This document shows positions 1 through 8,743 of a stretch of 26,941 bases of DNA, in pieces. This DNA comes from Trebonia sp. (GTDB lineage Bacteria; Actinomycetota; Actinomycetes; Streptosporangiales; Streptosporangiaceae). Each line of letters starts with the position of its first letter. Position 1 is the first letter of the stretch. The stretch covers positions 1 to 26,941 of the forward strand of contig JASHXJ010000415.1 of assembly GCA_030043595.1 (NCBI GenBank), written 5' to 3'. The notes under the pieces are model-generated. The model was not told where the DNA came from. It searched no databases and saw only the letters and a program-made list of their open reading frames with translations. Made by a program: the position numbers and the translations under genes.

Positions 1-2
1 GC

Positions 3-53
3 GCCGTCTACGTGCCGGCGGTTCGCGCGGCGGGGGCCGCCGCAGCGGACTGA
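3..53 (+). CDS. 3' end of an unidentified gene (partial)
   Basis: An open frame enters from the left edge and stops at TGA 51-53, giving the tail AVYVPAVRAAGAAAAD. Nearly every codon ends in G or C, as in the confident genes here, which is why I treat it as the end of a real gene. It converges on the YccF-family gene, whose stop lies 10 bases further on. Sixteen residues are too few to name a family. A chance open frame in GC-rich DNA remains possible. Confidence 0.4.
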   Translation, partial: AVYVPAVRAAGAAAAD

Positions 54-62
54 GCGGCGCGG

Positions 63-473
63 TCAGTAGGCGGGAGCGCCGCGGTAGCCCGGGTACCGCT
101 CGTCCGAGGGGACGATCCGCACACCGAGCGGCACCAGCGAGATCGGGATCATCTTGAAGTCAGCGAGCCCGAGCGGGATGCCGATGATCGTCAGGCAGAG
201 CGCGATGCCGCTGGTCAGGTGGCCGATCGCCAGCCACCAGCCAATGAGGACAATCCAGATGATATTGCCGATCACCGAGGCGACGCCCGCGTCGCGGCGC
301 CACACTATCGACCGGCCGAACGGCCAGAGCACGTACCCGGCGATCCGCCACGAGGCGATCCCGAACGGGATCGTGATGATCAGGATGAAGCAGATGATGC
401 CGGCCAGAAAGTACAGGATCGCCATCCACCATCCGCATAGGATCAGCCAGATCACGTTAAGGATGAGCCTCAT
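63..473 (-). CDS. YccF-family (DUF307) inner membrane protein
   Basis: A 136-residue, very hydrophobic protein. It contains two similar halves. The first, about residues 5-55, has W-L-I-L-C-G-W-W-M-A, then a membrane segment, then IPFG and WPFGRSIV. The second, about 70-120, has W-I-V-L-I-G-W-W-L-A, then a membrane segment, then IGIPLG and LVPLG. Two tandem units of this kind, each with a tryptophan-rich start and an I-P-x-G turn, are the hallmark of YccF proteins, and the length fits. It sits in the cytoplasmic membrane. The family has no established biochemical role. The start is the ATG at 471-473, with only a weak ribosome binding site. It is on the same strand as the DUF4231-like gene upstream, 43 bases away. 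Confidence 0.85.
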   Translation of the reverse strand: MRLILNVIWLILCGWWMAILYFLAGIICFILIITIPFGIASWRIAGYVLWPFGRSIVWRRDAGVASVIGNIIWIVLIGWWLAIGHLTSGIALCLTIIGIPLGLADFKMIPISLVPLGVRIVPSDERYPGYRGAPAY

Positions 474-516
474 GATCGCTTACTACCCGTAAGCACTGGT
501 AGCATGCCGCGACCGG

Positions 517-1395
517 CTAAGGTTCCGGGCTGCTTAGCTTGGCCATCCACCCTTCGTTCTGGATTGAGATGATGTGCTCGCTGTCCTGGACGATGTCCGG
601 GGCATCGCCGATGTTGTACCGGGCGCGCAGCCGCTCGAGCTCGTCCGCGGTACGCGCGAACTCGATCGCCTGGTACTCATAGCGCGCCGCGGCGCCGTGC
701 GCGGTCACCGCGGCGATGATCGTCGTAACCGCAGCGACCCACGCGGCGGTGCCGTGCCTGCCGTACACCGACGCGAGCGCCGCGAGGATGGCGGCGATGG
801 CGGCCAGGCCGATCTCCGCCCGCTGCGTCCGCGCCAGGCGCCGGCGCATGTCCCGGGCCCTGGGCCGGTAGTAGTCATCGATCTGCGCCGTGAGCCGGTA
901 CTTGATGTACGAGCCGACTCCGTCGACTGGCGGCAGGCCCCGGGCCGCCGGCGTCACCCCGGCGGAGTACTTTCGCAGGTCCCGCGCCTCTTCGAGCAGC
1001 TGGGTCAGCCGCCGCATCAGCACCTTGTCCGGGTCCGGCACGTCGAAGGGCCGGGCATGGGCCAGGTACGTATAGACGTCAGCCTTGATCGCCTCGGACA
1101 CCGACCGGAGCCTTGTCCAGTCACGGGTCCGCTCCAGCGTCGCGAACCGCGCGGCGATCGGCCCGAGTGCCACCGCCACCGCGGCCGCGAGGGCCAGGCC
1201 CTTGGCCGCCGCCGCGTTCCACGACGATGCCTGCGCGGCCCCCGTGCCGAGCAGGGCGCCAAGCACGGTCAGGCACAGCGCGGCGGTGCGCGACCGGGAG
1301 ATCGATTTCTTCAGCTGGTTCGCCGACTGCGACCAGACACTCTGCTGCCGCCAGGCCAGGGACGCTGGATCATCGGAGCCGCCGCTATCCGTCAC
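517..1395 (-). CDS. DUF4231-like / SLATT-like membrane protein
   Basis: A 292-residue protein with a hydrophilic N-terminus containing W-R-Q-Q-S-V-W-S-Q-S-A, then two adjacent membrane segments (about residues 39-56 and 62-85). A charged helical stretch of about 100 residues follows (LERTRDW, LRSVSEAIKADVYTYLA, RDLRKYS), then two more membrane segments (about 192-213 and 216-239), and a C-terminal helical tail (YEYQAIEFARTADELERLRARY). The layout and the LRSVSEAIKAD-type motif resemble DUF4231 proteins, which belong to the SLATT group of small membrane effectors linked to nucleotide-sensing conflict systems. I see no partner SMODS or SLOG gene beside it, so that role is only inference. The start is a GTG at 1393-1395; a TAGGAG lies about 12 bases upstream, so the start could be slightly different. 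Confidence 0.7.
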   Translation of the reverse strand: MTDSGGSDDPASLAWRQQSVWSQSANQLKKSISRSRTAALCLTVLGALLGTGAAQASSWNAAAAKGLALAAAVAVALGPIAARFATLERTRDWTRLRSVSEAIKADVYTYLAHARPFDVPDPDKVLMRRLTQLLEEARDLRKYSAGVTPAARGLPPVDGVGSYIKYRLTAQIDDYYRPRARDMRRRLARTQRAEIGLAAIAAILAALASVYGRHGTAAWVAAVTTIIAAVTAHGAAARYEYQAIEFARTADELERLRARYNIGDAPDIVQDSEHIISIQNEGWMAKLSSPEP

Positions 1396-1463
1396 ACGAC
1401 GAATTGTCTCCTACCGCTCTGGCCGAGAGCGTATTTCTGTTGCTATATCGCAATGTCGTCTGG

Positions 1464-1679
1464 TTACGCCTTGGCGTGGCGTACCTCTAGCGATGCGAGC
1501 AGGCGGTCCGTCGCGGCCGTGATCTCCTCGACGGCCGCCTCGAAGGCGGCGGCGTTATGCGCGGCTGGAGCCCGGAATCCGGTTATCTTCCGCACGTACT
1601 GCAAGGCGGCGGCGCGGACGTCAGAGTCGGTTACGTGGTCGGTGTACGGCGGGCGCAAGGTCTTGATGCTGCGGCACAT
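1464..1679 (-). CDS. DUF2277 family small protein
   Basis: From the ATG at 1677-1679 the product begins MCRSIKTLRPPY and is 71 residues long. It contains DSDVRAAALQYVRKITGF and, later, FEAAVEEITAATDRLLASL. This arrangement (M-C-R-x-I-x-x-L-x-P-P, then A-A-x-Q-Y-V-R-K-x-x-G-F, then an acidic helix) is characteristic of DUF2277 proteins, which are about this length and have no known function. I chose the internal ATG because the family starts at MCR; a longer open frame reaches 1715. It lies 46 bases downstream of the dapB stop on the same strand and could be co-transcribed with it. Confidence 0.85.
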   Translation of the reverse strand: MCRSIKTLRPPYTDHVTDSDVRAAALQYVRKITGFRAPAAHNAAAFEAAVEEITAATDRLLASLEVRHAKA

Positions 1680-1725
1680 ACTCGCGAGAGTACTTCCACC
1701 AGGCGGGCGGCTCACCCGCGCCGGG

Positions 1726-2469
1726 TCAGTCCAGTCCCAGCAGCGGCTCGATGCCCACGGTGAGCCCCGGCGGCAGCGACGCCACGCCGCGGACCGCCAG
1801 CAGCACGCCCGGCATGAAGGACGCCCGGTCCAGCGAATCGTGCCTGATCGTCAGCGTCTCTCCGTGCCCGGCCAGCAGCACTTCGTGGTGCGCGAGAAGC
1901 CCGGGCAGCCGCACTGAATGCACGTGCACATCGTCGACGCTGGCGCCGCGCGCACCGGGCAGTGCGCGCTCGGTGGCGTCCGGCGGCGCGCCGAGCCCGG
2001 CCTTGGCCCTGGCCTCGCCGATCATTCCCGCCGTCCGCAGCGCCGTCCCTGACGGGGCATCCATCTTGGCGGCGTGGTGCAGCTCGATAACCTCAGCCGA
2101 CTCGAAGAACCGGGCCGCCTGAGCCGCGAAGCGCATCATGAGCACCGCGCCGACCGAGAAGTTCGGCACGATCAGTACCCGAACGGACGGCGCGGACTCT
2201 GTCCAGGAACGAACGTCCGCCAGGCGCTCATCGCCGAACCCCGAGGTCCCCACGACGGCGTTCAGCTCGTGCTGCACGCACCAGCGCAGGTTGCCCATCA
2301 CCACGCCCGGATGCGTGAAGTCCACGACGACGTCGCAGCCGGCCAGCGGCCCGAGCGAGTCGCCCTGATCGACCTGCGCGGCAAGCCGCGTGTCCGGCTC
2401 GGCTTCGACGGTCGCGCACACCTCGCGGCCCATCCGTCCCCGCGCCCCCAGCACACCGACGTTGATCAT
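1726..2469 (-). CDS. dapB: 4-hydroxy-tetrahydrodipicolinate reductase
   Basis: A 247-residue cytoplasmic enzyme of the lysine / meso-diaminopimelate pathway. It reduces 4-hydroxy-tetrahydrodipicolinate with NAD(P)H. The N-terminal Rossmann motif is G8-A-R-G-R-M-G14. VVVDFTHP (about 47-54) and VGTSG (about 73-77) follow the usual DapB pattern. The active-site block ELHHAAKMDAPSGTA has H131, H132, K135 and the S-G-T substrate loop. The ATG at 2467-2469 is preceded by GGAGGG at a good distance; the open frame continues upstream to 2685, but that part has no DapB similarity. In actinomycetes dapB usually follows the M16 peptidase gene directly. Here the Fxs locus and a hydrolase gene separate them. 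Confidence 0.97.
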   Translation of the reverse strand: MINVGVLGARGRMGREVCATVEAEPDTRLAAQVDQGDSLGPLAGCDVVVDFTHPGVVMGNLRWCVQHELNAVVGTSGFGDERLADVRSWTESAPSVRVLIVPNFSVGAVLMMRFAAQAARFFESAEVIELHHAAKMDAPSGTALRTAGMIGEARAKAGLGAPPDATERALPGARGASVDDVHVHSVRLPGLLAHHEVLLAGHGETLTIRHDSLDRASFMPGVLLAVRGVASLPPGLTVGIEPLLGLD

Positions 2470-2642
2470 CGCCGGACTCCCTCCGGTCACACAACAGGGC
2501 GCTTCGAATACTAGGTCAGGGACTGCGGCGCGCCCCGGCCGCCGTCGCAGGTTTCGCCGCGCCAACGCAGAGATTACGAGCAGCAGACCAGTGACAGCGC
2601 AGCGGGATGTCACGCAAGATAGGAAGGGGACGGAGGCTGGCA

Positions 2643-3551
2643 TTGGCTCGGATAGTGCACCTGCCGGACGGCAGGCGGCTGGCAATCGAGGACATCGGGG
2701 AACCGAACGGAAAGCCAGTCTTCCTCCTGCACGGAACGCCCGGCAGCAGGCTGGGCCCGCGTCCGCGGTCCATCGTCCTGCATCAGATGGGCGTGCGGCT
2801 CATCGCTTTCGACCGGCCGGGATACGGCGGTTCAGACCGCAAGTTCGGCCGGACGGTCGCCGACGCCGCCGCCGACGTGGCCGCGCTCGCGGACATGCTG
2901 GACATACGCCGCTTCGCGGTACTCGGCCGCAGCGGCGGCGGACCGCATGCCCTGGCCTGTGCCGCCTTGCTGCCCGAGCGCACGACCAGGGTGGCCGCGC
3001 TCGTGGGCCTCGCGCCGAGCGGGGTCGACGGACTTGACTGGTTCGCCGGCATGACCGACGCGAACGTAGCGGCGTTCAGCGCGGCTCGGCTGGGGTATTC
3101 GGCAGTGGCGGAACTTCTCGAGCCGGCCGCCGAGGAGATACGGGCAAACCCGAGTCGCATGATCGATCAGCTGCACGCTGACCTCACCGAGTCGGATCGG
3201 CGGGTACTGGCCGACATCGGCATTCGCCGGATGCTTGTCAGCAATTACGCCGAGGGGCTGCGGCATTCCGCCGCGGGCTGGATTGACGACGTGATGGCGC
3301 TCACCTCGCCCTGGGGGTTCGATCCCGGCGACATCGCGATCCCCACCCGGCTGTGGCACGCCGCCGAGGACCGCTTTACCCCGGCCGACCACGGCGTCTG
3401 GCTGGGCGACCGTATCCCGCACGCGATATCCGAGGTCGCACCCGGCCGGTCGCACTTCGATGCCATCCGCCAGCTGCCGAAGTTCATTCCCTGGCTGGCC
3501 GGCTCGCTGCGCAGATCGTTCAGACAGGCTGCGATTCAAGATCTCGGTTGA
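2643..3551 (+). CDS. alpha/beta hydrolase
   Basis: About 302 residues from a TTG start at 2643, which has GGAGG six bases upstream. An in-frame ATG at 2607 adds 12 residues but lacks a good binding site. The protein opens IVHLPDGRRLAIEDIG, then has the oxyanion-loop motif HGTPGSR (H30-G31), FDRPGYGGSD, and the nucleophile elbow G-R-S-G-G (S97). A likely acid lies in AAEDRFTPADH and the likely catalytic histidine in GRSHFD near the C-terminus. These form a complete Ser-Asp-His triad. The substrate cannot be read from sequence. It is divergent from dapB. Its last 32 bases overlap the 3' end of fxsT on the opposite strand, so the two transcripts converge. A role in the Fxs pathway is possible but unsupported. 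Confidence 0.9.
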   Translation: MARIVHLPDGRRLAIEDIGEPNGKPVFLLHGTPGSRLGPRPRSIVLHQMGVRLIAFDRPGYGGSDRKFGRTVADAAADVAALADMLDIRRFAVLGRSGGGPHALACAALLPERTTRVAALVGLAPSGVDGLDWFAGMTDANVAAFSAARLGYSAVAELLEPAAEEIRANPSRMIDQLHADLTESDRRVLADIGIRRMLVSNYAEGLRHSAAGWIDDVMALTSPWGFDPGDIAIPTRLWHAAEDRFTPADHGVWLGDRIPHAISEVAPGRSHFDAIRQLPKFIPWLAGSLRRSFRQAAIQDLG

Positions 3552-6500
3552 GCCGCTTCCCTCGCTGCACGTCGGCGACGGACGGGTGGCTGTCACCGAG
3601 GATCTTCCGCAGCGCGGTGACCGCCTGGCTCCGCAGCTCCGCCGCCTCGGCGAATTGCCCTTGGTCTTCGCGGCTGATGCTGAGGTTCGCCTTGCACGCG
3701 AGGGTGTCGGGGTGCTCGGGCCCAAGGATCGACCGCAGCGCTTCCAGGGTCTCTTCTTCCAGGCTCGCCGCCTCGTCGACGCGCCTGAGATCGGCGAGCG
3801 CGTTGGCAACGTTGACCGCGCAGGAGAGGAAGAAGGGGTGCCTGTCGCCCAGGGTTTCCCTGAGTCGGCGCAACGTGCTCTCACCGAGTTCACCGGCACG
3901 CCACAGGTGCCCGGTACCGCGCAGGTAGCTGGACAGGTTCGTGGCCACCGCCAGCGTGTAGGGGTGGCTTTCGCCGAGCGTGTCACGCTGCTTCTCGAAT
4001 ACTGACTCGGCGAGTACCCGGGCGCGGTCCTTGGCCCCGACCGCCGACAGGCAGCTGGCCTGTTCGAGCGAGGCCGCTAGCGCATCGGGCGTTTCGGGGA
4101 ACTCCAGCTCGTAGACGCTGCACGTCGCCAGGGCTATCCTGCGGGCCTCTTCGCGATGGCCGGCCCGGCGCAGCGAAACCGCCAGGCTCTTGGCGATCCG
4201 CAGCGCCTCAAGCGTCTTGCCCCCGATGAGGCGCTCGTACTTGTCCAGGGTCTCCTTGAGCAGCTCCGCTGACTGCCTGAAGTCGCCGGCCTCGCGCAGG
4301 TCCTGCGCGAGGTAGGCGGTGGAGAGCAGCGTGTCCGGCTGGTCGGGTCCGAGCAGCGCCGCCCGGGCGGCCAGCGTGTTCGTGTCCAGCTCCCTGGCGC
4401 GGCGGAAGTCACCGACCAGGCGGCAGGACACGGCCAGGTTGTTGGCGGCGGACAGCGTGCGGGGATGACGCGCGTCGAGCAGCACCAGGCGCTCGTACGT
4501 CTCCTGGTCCAGTGCGAGCGCCTCTTTGAACTTCCCGAGCGCCCGCAGGTCCGCGGCCAGCCCGCCCGCCGTGATCAGGGTCTGCAGATGATTCTCACCG
4601 AGGATCTGGCGCTGCCGCCGCAAGACCCAGTCGTCCTTCTCCTGTGCCTTCTTGTAGTGCCCCTGGGATCGCAGGACGTTAGCCAGCTGCGACTGCAGGT
4701 AGAGGTACTGCGGATGGTCCGGGCCGAGCTTCGTCACCCACTTGCCCTGGAGCTCGGTGCCAAGCGTCAGCGCCTGCTCGAACCTGTTGCGCCGCCACTG
4801 GTACCTGACCAGTTCCGTCAGCAGGTGCCAGGTGGCCTCGTCGTCGCTCTCGACCGCGTGCGACGCCTGGACGTGCGGCAGGATCCGGTCGAACCTTGGC
4901 CAGTTCCCCCTGTCTTCTGTCCCTCCGTCCGGCCTGGCCGCGGTGAGGATCCTGTGCACGTCGCGGCGTGCCTGCTCTTGTTCGATCAAGGCCATCCGGG
5001 ACCGGATGACCGCCTGCACCAGCCGGTGCACTTCGAGGGTGCTGTTGGCCTGGTCGATCCTGGCTAGCGCGAAGCGGCTAAGCTCACCGACGAGCCGGCC
5101 CAGCCCCACCTTATCCCGCGGTGGCCGATCGTAATCCGCGAGCAGATGTGCCATCTGATCGCCGTAGATCAGGTCCAGGGAGATCGGAGCTGGCGCGAAG
5201 AAGGCACACAGCTGGAGCATCCGGCCGGCCGCGTGCGACGAGCGGTTGAGCTGCTCGAACGACAGATCCCAGGTGCGGGCTACCGTCTCGGAGTAATCGG
5301 CCGGCGAGTCGTAGTCGAGGACATTGGCCAGCTGCTTGTCAAGCAGCTCCAGGTACGCGTCGGCCGTCTGGCCCGTGGCCCGCAGCCACGCCGCCGCCTG
5401 CTCGACCGCGAGCGGCAGATGGCCGAGCTGGGCGCCGATGCGCGCCGCGCCGTCGGCCGACAGCCCGGGCACCCGGCGCATGAGGTGGGCCTGGCTTTCC
5501 TGGACGGCGAAGACGGTCACGTCAAGCGGCACCGCGATCTCTGCCCATGTCGAGTTGCGCGACGTGATGATCACGTGCCCGTCACCGCCGGGCAGGTAAC
5601 GCTGCAGCTGCTCCTGGCCGGTGGCGTTGTCGAAAATGAGCAGCCACCTGGCGTGCGGGGTACCCCGGCGCAGCGCGTCACACGCGGCGTTCGCCGCGGC
5701 GGACGAGTCTGCCTGGGCCTCGAAACCGAGATGCCGGGCCAGGTCCTCGAGCGAGGTGATGATCTGGTCGGTGCTCTCGGCGGGAACCCACCAGACGATG
5801 TCGTAGTCGGTCCTGAAGCGGTATGCGTACTCAAGGGCGATCTGCGTCTTGCCCACGCCGCCGAGCCCGCACAGCACCACCGGGACCGGCGGCTGCCCTC
5901 CGTTGAGCAGTTGCGTGCGGAGCCTTTCCAGCACCATGGCGCGCCCGGTGAAGCGTGCGTTGCGCGCGCCGACGTTCCAGACGTGGGGCTTGCGCGTGGC
6001 CGCGGGAAACCGCAGGCCGACTGGCGCGCGCGCTGCCGAGGTCAGGCCGTCCGCCGATGGCAGCACGCGGTCAAGGACCAGCAGCAGACTGTCTATCGCC
6101 CGCTCTTCGCTGAGACCGGACAGGTCGACAGGAACGGCGTTCTCGAAGGAGCGGGGCAGCTTGGCGTGGGCGATGCGAACGGCGATAAGCCGCTGCTGCT
6201 GCGAGATGAGGTGCGCGGTGTCCGTCAGCCTCTCCCACACCCGTTCGGCCTGCGCGGATGCGACGTACGCGGGCGATAGCAGCGCCAGCACGACCGGCGC
6301 CGCCCCGTCAGCGTCTGTGAACCCTCTCCTCCTCGTGATGTCGGCGATGAGCTCCTCTGAGTCGCTGTCAGCGCAGTGCAGGACCACGTGGCAGCCGCTC
6401 TGCTCGAGCACGGCGGATATCCAGTCGATCCAGGGGCGGTCCGCCGAGACGTAACTGAGGACGACCTGCACCACTTCCGGCGCCGCCTCCGCTGTCCGCA

Positions 6501-7479
6501 GGCGCGCGAACCGGCGCAACGTTGCCAGCCGGCGCTCGTCGTCGATTTCATAGGGAACCTGCTCCTGCCCGGTGATCTGGGCCGTTAGCCGCTCGTAGGC
6601 GGCGAGCAGTGTCCCGTGCGATTTCGGGACGTCACCGAAGGTCGCCAGCGTCTCCTCAAAGGCATAGAACGGCCGGTAGGGAACCTCGACGTCCAGCCAG
6701 TACTTGGTGGCCTCCTCACCGGAGATGCCCCTGGGAAATCCGGAGAACTGGGCTCGCGCGTGCGCGCGCCCTGCTTCTACCTTGTCATTCTCGGCGTTTT
6801 CCACACGCATGGGCACCGGCATGATCCTGATCCCGCGACCGGGATAAAGCTCGTCGATATGCTTGGCGACCGCGGCTGCTCCTTCGATGCTCTGGGCACT
6901 GAGCGTGAAGCAGTCGACAAGCACGTCGGGCATCTGGACGGTGCAGATATCCGCGATATCGCTCAGGCCAGTGCGGCTGTCGATCAGCACGTAGTCGTAG
7001 TTCTGCTTCATGTCGGCGCGCAGCGCCTCGAAGAACTGGCCGCCGCCAAGGCGCTCGTAGAAGTTGTCCCAGTCCATCGAGGAGATCAGCGTCGAATACT
7101 CGCGGTTCTGCCGCCCGGCTGAGACGAAATACAGCTCCCCGGCGCCGTCGAACTTCCAGTCGAGCGAGACCGCGTGCGGCACGATCCGCGCATATTCGAG
7201 ATGCCAGTCTGCCCGGCGCGTAATCTCCTGCGACGTGACTGCCCACGAATAATCGCTGATGAGATCGGTTATCCCTGAGGCGGCCGCGATGATATCGGGC
7301 TGCAGAAACGGCTGGAAGAACTTGTGCAATCCGGGAGACTCCAGGTCCCAGTCGATCGCCAGAACCCGCTTGCCCCCCTGTGCCAGGATCCACGCGACGT
7401 TAGCCAGGGCCATGGTCCGCCCGGTCCCGCCCTTGTAGCTATAGAACGTGACTATCGTGCCTTCGCTGGACCCGTCCAT
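3520..7479 (-). CDS. fxsT: FxsT: ParA-like / TIR-like / NB-ARC / TPR protein of the FxSxx-COOH system
   Basis: A 1319-residue multidomain protein. Residues about 8-300 form a ParA/MinD-type ATPase with the deviant P-loop K16-G-G-T-G-R-T22 and a D43-W-D45 block. Residues about 337-475 look like a TIR fold (VVLSYVSADRPWIDWI) but lack a clear W-x3-E catalytic motif. At about 498 comes the sequence PHVWNVGARNARFTGR, then an NB-ARC P-loop G-L-G-G-V-G-K544-T. Roughly 850-1300 is a run of 42-residue tetratricopeptide repeats (for example LGPDQPDTLLSTAYLAQDL). This order matches the tetratricopeptide protein annotated with FxSxx-COOH loci. It is last in the operon, 16 bases after fxsC, with GGGGGAG before the ATG. 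The architecture suggests an ATP-switched scaffold or sensor; the actual function is unknown. Confidence 0.9.
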   Translation of the reverse strand: MDGSSEGTIVTFYSYKGGTGRTMALANVAWILAQGGKRVLAIDWDLESPGLHKFFQPFLQPDIIAAASGITDLISDYSWAVTSQEITRRADWHLEYARIVPHAVSLDWKFDGAGELYFVSAGRQNREYSTLISSMDWDNFYERLGGGQFFEALRADMKQNYDYVLIDSRTGLSDIADICTVQMPDVLVDCFTLSAQSIEGAAAVAKHIDELYPGRGIRIMPVPMRVENAENDKVEAGRAHARAQFSGFPRGISGEEATKYWLDVEVPYRPFYAFEETLATFGDVPKSHGTLLAAYERLTAQITGQEQVPYEIDDERRLATLRRFARLRTAEAAPEVVQVVLSYVSADRPWIDWISAVLEQSGCHVVLHCADSDSEELIADITRRRGFTDADGAAPVVLALLSPAYVASAQAERVWERLTDTAHLISQQQRLIAVRIAHAKLPRSFENAVPVDLSGLSEERAIDSLLLVLDRVLPSADGLTSAARAPVGLRFPAATRKPHVWNVGARNARFTGRAMVLERLRTQLLNGGQPPVPVVLCGLGGVGKTQIALEYAYRFRTDYDIVWWVPAESTDQIITSLEDLARHLGFEAQADSSAAANAACDALRRGTPHARWLLIFDNATGQEQLQRYLPGGDGHVIITSRNSTWAEIAVPLDVTVFAVQESQAHLMRRVPGLSADGAARIGAQLGHLPLAVEQAAAWLRATGQTADAYLELLDKQLANVLDYDSPADYSETVARTWDLSFEQLNRSSHAAGRMLQLCAFFAPAPISLDLIYGDQMAHLLADYDRPPRDKVGLGRLVGELSRFALARIDQANSTLEVHRLVQAVIRSRMALIEQEQARRDVHRILTAARPDGGTEDRGNWPRFDRILPHVQASHAVESDDEATWHLLTELVRYQWRRNRFEQALTLGTELQGKWVTKLGPDHPQYLYLQSQLANVLRSQGHYKKAQEKDDWVLRRQRQILGENHLQTLITAGGLAADLRALGKFKEALALDQETYERLVLLDARHPRTLSAANNLAVSCRLVGDFRRARELDTNTLAARAALLGPDQPDTLLSTAYLAQDLREAGDFRQSAELLKETLDKYERLIGGKTLEALRIAKSLAVSLRRAGHREEARRIALATCSVYELEFPETPDALAASLEQASCLSAVGAKDRARVLAESVFEKQRDTLGESHPYTLAVATNLSSYLRGTGHLWRAGELGESTLRRLRETLGDRHPFFLSCAVNVANALADLRRVDEAASLEEETLEALRSILGPEHPDTLACKANLSISREDQGQFAEAAELRSQAVTALRKILGDSHPSVADVQRGKRLNRDLESQPV

Positions 7480-7495
7480 CTGTCTCCCCCGGTAC

Positions 7496-8743
7496 TTACA
7501 GTTCGGGCCGCAGGCTTGGGCGGCCCATCGGCGACGGCTGCACAGGCGGGTACGTCGGCGCCGTCTTCAGGTATCGCGCAATCGCTTCGTTGACCGCCTT
7601 CGGGAAGTCGACGTCGGTAAAGGCCTTGAGGGTCGGCACCCGGCCCGCGGAACCCGTGAGCGCGAGGCTGCGCCGCAGCGCCTGGCCGAGGTTTCTCGCC
7701 AGTCGCGGCCCTTCCTTGACAGTCTCCTCATCCTTCTCGTTCCACGGCACCACGACGGGAAGCGGCCTCCTGTCGATGGCACGCAGCTTGGCAGCGACCT
7801 CGGGCACGCCGGGCGCCCAGGGATCCACGAGCAGGACCGTCGGCGACGGTTTCGGCGCAGGAACCACCGGGTCGTCCAGCGGATCGACGAGCGCGTGGTG
7901 TCCGAGCCTGCTTATCACCGCTTCCGCGGCACCCACGATCAGCGTTGTGTCGCTGTCGCTCCGGTACGGCGTCCATTCGCGCATCGCGTACCCGTAGTAA
8001 TAATTGAGCGTGGCGCGGGCCGGCTCACGCGGTTTCGCACCAGCCGGGATGATCGTCGGATACGCCGCGACCCGCACCCGGATCCTGTGCATGGCGTGCC
8101 GGGCCTGGTGCTCGGCGAAGATATTCGGCGCGGTGTCCCAGGCCACCGGCGGGCCGTCCGGCAGCTTGGTCACCTGGCCGGCTTCCACCACGAGTTGCGC
8201 CAGCTGCAATACAGCGTCCCGGTAGAGGGACTTGTACTTCTTCTCGTCCACCCGCTTGATGATCAGCGAATAGAGCCCCTGGTCCGTGTACTCGGCGGGA
8301 AAGAGCCCAGACGGCGGATCCAGCTGCAAATGCCGGATCGAGGACGGCAGCACGATCTTCTTGCGCGGCATCCACCACACCGGCACGATGGCGGCGGGGA
8401 GCTTCCCGTCCGATGCGCTCGGTTGCAGACGCTGGGCGAACCCTCCCCACTCCTTGCCGCACCATGCTCTATCGCAGTACCCAGCGTTGATCACCGGGAC
8501 GAAAACCCGGCACCGGCCGAGCGCTGTGGCCAGCTCATCGGACCACGGCTCCGCCAGCGGGATATCCGCGTCCATGAAACCAGGGACCACGGCAGAGGTG
8601 AGCTCTTCGACGTGCCCGCGGAGATCTTCAAAGAACTGCCGGACCAAAGATCCGGGACTGCCCTGCGCCTTGTATTTGGCATGCGCGTAGCTGAGGAAGA
8701 AGTACGGCCTGGTATCCGCGGTCCCGGATACCACCTCGGTCAT
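7496..8743 (-). CDS. fxsC: FxsC: TIR-like protein of the FxSxx-COOH system
   Basis: A 415-residue protein. Residues about 13-150 form a TIR-like domain: YFFLSYAHAKY at the start, FMDADIP where the BB loop would be, VFVPVINAGYC, and the W94-C-G-K-E98-W motif that holds the NADase glutamate in catalytic TIR domains. The middle (about 215-330) contains GYAMREWTPYR and VLLVDPWAPG; the end, VPTLKAFTDVDFPKAVNEAIARYL, matches the conserved C-terminal segment of FxsC proteins as I recall it. The start is the ATG at 8741-8743, with GGGGGA six bases upstream. It lies between the acetyltransferase gene (79-base gap) and fxsT (16-base gap). Whether it hydrolyses NAD or acts only as an adaptor is not known. 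Confidence 0.9.
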   Translation of the reverse strand: MTEVVSGTADTRPYFFLSYAHAKYKAQGSPGSLVRQFFEDLRGHVEELTSAVVPGFMDADIPLAEPWSDELATALGRCRVFVPVINAGYCDRAWCGKEWGGFAQRLQPSASDGKLPAAIVPVWWMPRKKIVLPSSIRHLQLDPPSGLFPAEYTDQGLYSLIIKRVDEKKYKSLYRDAVLQLAQLVVEAGQVTKLPDGPPVAWDTAPNIFAEHQARHAMHRIRVRVAAYPTIIPAGAKPREPARATLNYYYGYAMREWTPYRSDSDTTLIVGAAEAVISRLGHHALVDPLDDPVVPAPKPSPTVLLVDPWAPGVPEVAAKLRAIDRRPLPVVVPWNEKDEETVKEGPRLARNLGQALRRSLALTGSAGRVPTLKAFTDVDFPKAVNEAIARYLKTAPTYPPVQPSPMGRPSLRPEL

